The position numbers were made by a program, and so were the translations under genes. Shown piece by piece: positions 61,101 through 64,000 of a DNA stretch of 64,000 nucleotides (position 1 is its first letter; each line of letters begins with the position of its first letter). The DNA lies in assembly GCF_026212465.1 (NCBI RefSeq), contig NC_080056.1, forward strand, positions 11,850,241-11,914,240, given 5' to 3'. The notes beneath the pieces were generated by a model. It did no database searches and had not been told where the DNA came from. It saw nothing but the letters and a program-made list of their open reading frames with translations. Source of the stretch: Amaranthus tricolor. Its lineage: Eukaryota; Streptophyta; Magnoliopsida; Caryophyllales; Amaranthaceae.

Positions 61101-61420
61101 TTAAGGTTAAAATAATAAGTAGTAATGTTAGTTTAAGGAAGAAAGTTAAAAAGTAACGTTTTACAAAACCGTGAATATAATAATAAAATTTTACTTTTCG
61201 TACTATAAAATAATAAAATAATATTTTAGTGCTTATAAAAAGATTTTAAACAAAATACTATTTTAAAGTTTAATATTTGAAAGATATTACAAAATCAGAA
61301 AAGATTTAGGAATTAAAGATGGTTTGAAATGGATAATTAAAGGATTACAGATTTGAATTGAAAATTCGGAATAATTAATCGAAAGATTAAAATTAAGAAT
61401 TTTGAGTCTGTTACATAACT
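58082..61420 (-). mobile_element. Solo gypsy LTR with TAACT target duplication
   Basis: TAACT at 58082-58086 and 61416-61420 flank a 3329-bp block that begins TGTAACAAGAGC and ends GAGTCTGTTACA. It reads best on the minus strand, as TGTAACAGACTCAAAATTC to CGCTCTTGTTACA. That has the same layout as the chromovirus LTRs: AT-rich first half, a GACTTCCGC word near the end and a paired CCGGCAYGTAAAATSC motif (near 58890-58930). It shares no long identity with LTRs 1-3. There is no internal element sequence, so it arose by LTR-LTR recombination. Its insertion splits the copia protease just after HIT. Confidence 0.88.
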
Positions 61421-61867
61421 TTTATCTCTAGTTTCTTCTCAACTTATCAAAAGGTTGATGGAAGAAACGTCACTATGGGCAATGAGGCTAGTTGTCCGAT
61501 AGTTGGTATTGGAGATGTTAAAATTGTCATGTTTGATGGTGTTGAAAGAACATTGACCGGAGTCCTTCATGTTCCAGGTATGAATAAAAACATAATTTCC
61601 CTTAGTATTCTGGATAAAGAAGGTTTTAAATGCATTGGTGAAGGTGGAGTTTTGAAGGTTGGCAAGGGTCCTAATGTGTTCTTGAAAGGATTCATTAATA
61701 ATGGCTTGTATATGCTTTTGCGTTCAACCTTAATCAGTTCGACTTGTGTGTCCACTACTTCAACCAAGCATGAAAATGAAATTGTTACTTCTTTTAATGA
61801 CAGTTTGAGAATAATTTCAACATATCCCAATGAGTCCATGGGATGTATGGACTTCATTGGTAATTAA
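61421..61867 (+). pseudogene. copia protease continuation and pre-integrase region
   Basis: The protease resumes after the solo LTR: STYQKVDGRNVTMGNEASCP, GIGDVKIVMFDGVERTLTGV, LHVPGMNKNIISLSILDKEG. This is the standard text between the copia protease active site and the GAG-pre-integrase domain. The frame ends with MGCMDFIGN and a stop. The expected zinc-binding HxxxH..CxxC domain and all of integrase onward are deleted. Confidence 0.87.
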
Positions 61868-62034
61868 AAGCATACTCTTATGAGCCCCTTTAAGGGCATG
61901 TTTAGTGCATGTGCTATGTTTATGCACATGTGTTGTTTTTTATTTTGAGTATGATGTTGTGTAAGTTGTTATATTATGTTGGAGTGAATTAGAGAATTCC
62001 ATTGACTTGGGTGAACTCAAGTTAAGGTGGAGAT

Positions 62035-62836
62035 TGTTATGATTAGTGAGACTTGAGTGCACATTTGGTGTGTGCATTCATGTGTGACTCTTGGGTTTGG
62101 AATCCAATGAGTGTGTTAATGTTGGTGTATTAATTTGATTATTGTGGTTTATGATGATGATTAAGGTATGAATTAATGAGTTATTCATGGGAGTTATGGG
62201 ACTTAATGAAGAAGTGTAAAGGTTTAGTTCAAGATGCTCTACAATGTATGGTCGAGCAACTCTGTCAGAAGCTCTCTGAAGTGCCGCTCGACCGAGCGAG
62301 CTTCAGGATGGGTCGAGCGAGCAGACAGAATACAGACAGACACTTCATGTATCCCGCTCGACCGAGCGAGCCTCTGCTTTGGTCGAGCGATGTTTCTGAT
62401 ACTTCTAAGATGCTGTTTTTGACTCTTCAAGTTCTTGAAGATGTTTCATTGTCATTTATTCATAATTATAATGTACTTAATGTTACTTAGTGAGATCTCT
62501 CCTATAAATAGAGAGCTCTCATTCACATTGTAAACATCCACAAAAATACACCCCAAGCCAAACACTAGCCTATATCTCTTCTCTATTGTAATTCTCCATA
62601 GTTGAGAGTTCTTTGAACTCCTTTTGATAATATAAGAGATACTACACACCGGAGGACGTAGCCTTAGTTGGGTGAACCTCGTTATATCTTTGTGTCATTT
62701 TATTGCTTTATTTTCTCCTACAAACATCGATATCATTGATAGCGTAATTTGTTTGTCACTAAACTTCATACACTCGATCTTAGCAATATTTAAGTTTGAA
62801 ACACATTGTTCGAACTCTAATATATCGTTGTTTTCA
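62035..62836 (+). repeat. copia 3' LTR (802 bp)
   Basis: Starts TGTTATGATTAGTGAGACTT after the polypurine tract AAGGTGGAGAT (62024-62034) and ends TCGTTGTTTTCA. It differs from the 5' LTR by scattered substitutions and two indels in the GCTCGACC cluster. Confidence 0.93.
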
Positions 62837-63402
<566 letters not shown>

Positions 63403-63990
63403 TTAGGAATATAGTGTTTTGAATTTATTAATTTCAAATGGTTCACCAAACTTTAGTTGCTCTATAATTGAGGAAAACCTACCTAGAAAATAATTTTTAG
63501 GGAGGCTTCTTGTGTCCAAGTCCTTCATAGAATATCTAAAATCATTAAGTTCAACAGAAATCATATTATCAAGAGTAAATTTGCGAATAAAATTGAGGTT
63601 TTTAATGATTTTAGGAGTATGTAAGACATTTTCAAGAGTTAAAGATTTTTTAGAGGAAGAAAGAGGTAAGTGTATGTGACCAAGAACTGAAATTATATGA
63701 CCATTGCCAACAATCATAGCATTATATGATGACACTTTAAAGGAAAATAATTTATTAAAGTATCTTGAGAAGGTGTCGTATTAGATGTCGCACTGGTGTC
63801 CATGTAATATTGCTCATCCGCAGAAGATAAAAAGAGAGTGTGCATAGCTTGATCAATATCCGTAAGAAAATAGCCTTAGATAAAGAAGATCTAGTGCAAA
63901 GGTTATGGACTAAACGTGGCCCAAGAATCCGAAAATTTGAAACCATTAATGAAATAATTAAAAAAAAATGAACCAAATAATCTAAATTTT
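63403..63990 (-). pseudogene. copia protease-region fragment
   Basis: Read on the minus strand, LFLSSADEQYYMDTSATSNT holds the protease active-site region, with DTSAT where D-T/S-G-A-T is expected. After a frame change it continues IVGNGHIISVLGHIHLPLSS, KSLTLENVLHTPKIIKNLNF and IRKFTLDNMISVELNDF. This is the standard copia protease to pre-integrase order. The text differs from the element at 56349-62836, so it is a third copia lineage. It is cut by the window edge and has no downstream domains here. Confidence 0.8.
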
Positions 63991-64000
63991 AATATATATA

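Overview
The window looks like a repeat-dense stretch of a plant nuclear genome, most likely a eudicot. I favour Caryophyllales, perhaps Amaranthaceae, from the overall repeat style, but that is an impression and not a proof. The evidence for a plant is chromodomain-type Ty3/gypsy elements, an Athila-like gypsy element, Ty1/copia remnants, a Mutator-like transposase gene with an OTU domain, a plant-mobile-domain gene, Stowaway-like MITEs and long AT arrays. Only one ordinary host gene is convincing: a two-exon class-3 lipase/alpha-beta hydrolase on the minus strand (52766-53971).

Layout. 1-14309: two near-identical plus-strand chromovirus units of Tekay/Del type in tandem, sharing a complete 2657-bp LTR (3982-6638). 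The first is cut by the window edge and the second ends in a truncated LTR (12796-14309). Both carry the same two pol frameshifts. 14310-15643: anomalous AT-rich filler and a duplicated reverse-transcriptase fragment. 15644-21686: an older, minus-strand relative, facing the tandem tail to tail, with its own 5' LTR (18967-21686). Between primer-binding site and gag, both relatives carry an extra acidic open frame that I cannot match to a known domain (6861-7526 and 18125-18811). 21687-27269: an Athila-like gypsy relic with its 3' LTR, apparently interrupted by the chromovirus complex. 27270-29380: a Mutator-like transposase/OTU pseudogene apparently interrupted by the Athila LTR. 29780-31622: a plant-mobile-domain pseudogene on the minus strand. 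These layers read as nested insertions whose left halves should lie outside the window.

31700-37600: AT and AAT-rich DNA, two GC-rich palindromes with a shared core, several MITEs and a 1028-bp Mutator-type foldback element with 9-bp target duplications. 37700-44760: a very degenerate copia element with a nested MITE and a perfect 280-bp tandem duplication in its 3' LTR. 45000-46990: a CACTA-like relic. 47000-56180: mostly anonymous AT-rich DNA with four related Stowaway-like MITEs (one a half copy in the lipase intron), a second foldback element and the lipase gene.

56349-62836: a copia element with both LTRs but an internally deleted pol. It sits inside an AT microsatellite and is itself interrupted by a 3.3-kb solo gypsy LTR with a perfect TAACT target duplication. 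63403-63990 is a minus-strand copia protease fragment.

The strongest candidate for something undescribed is the conserved acidic leader frame of the chromovirus, together with a splice-acceptor-like site in front of gag. Next are the duplicated polypurine tract and the foldback elements. No intact autonomous transposon is present.
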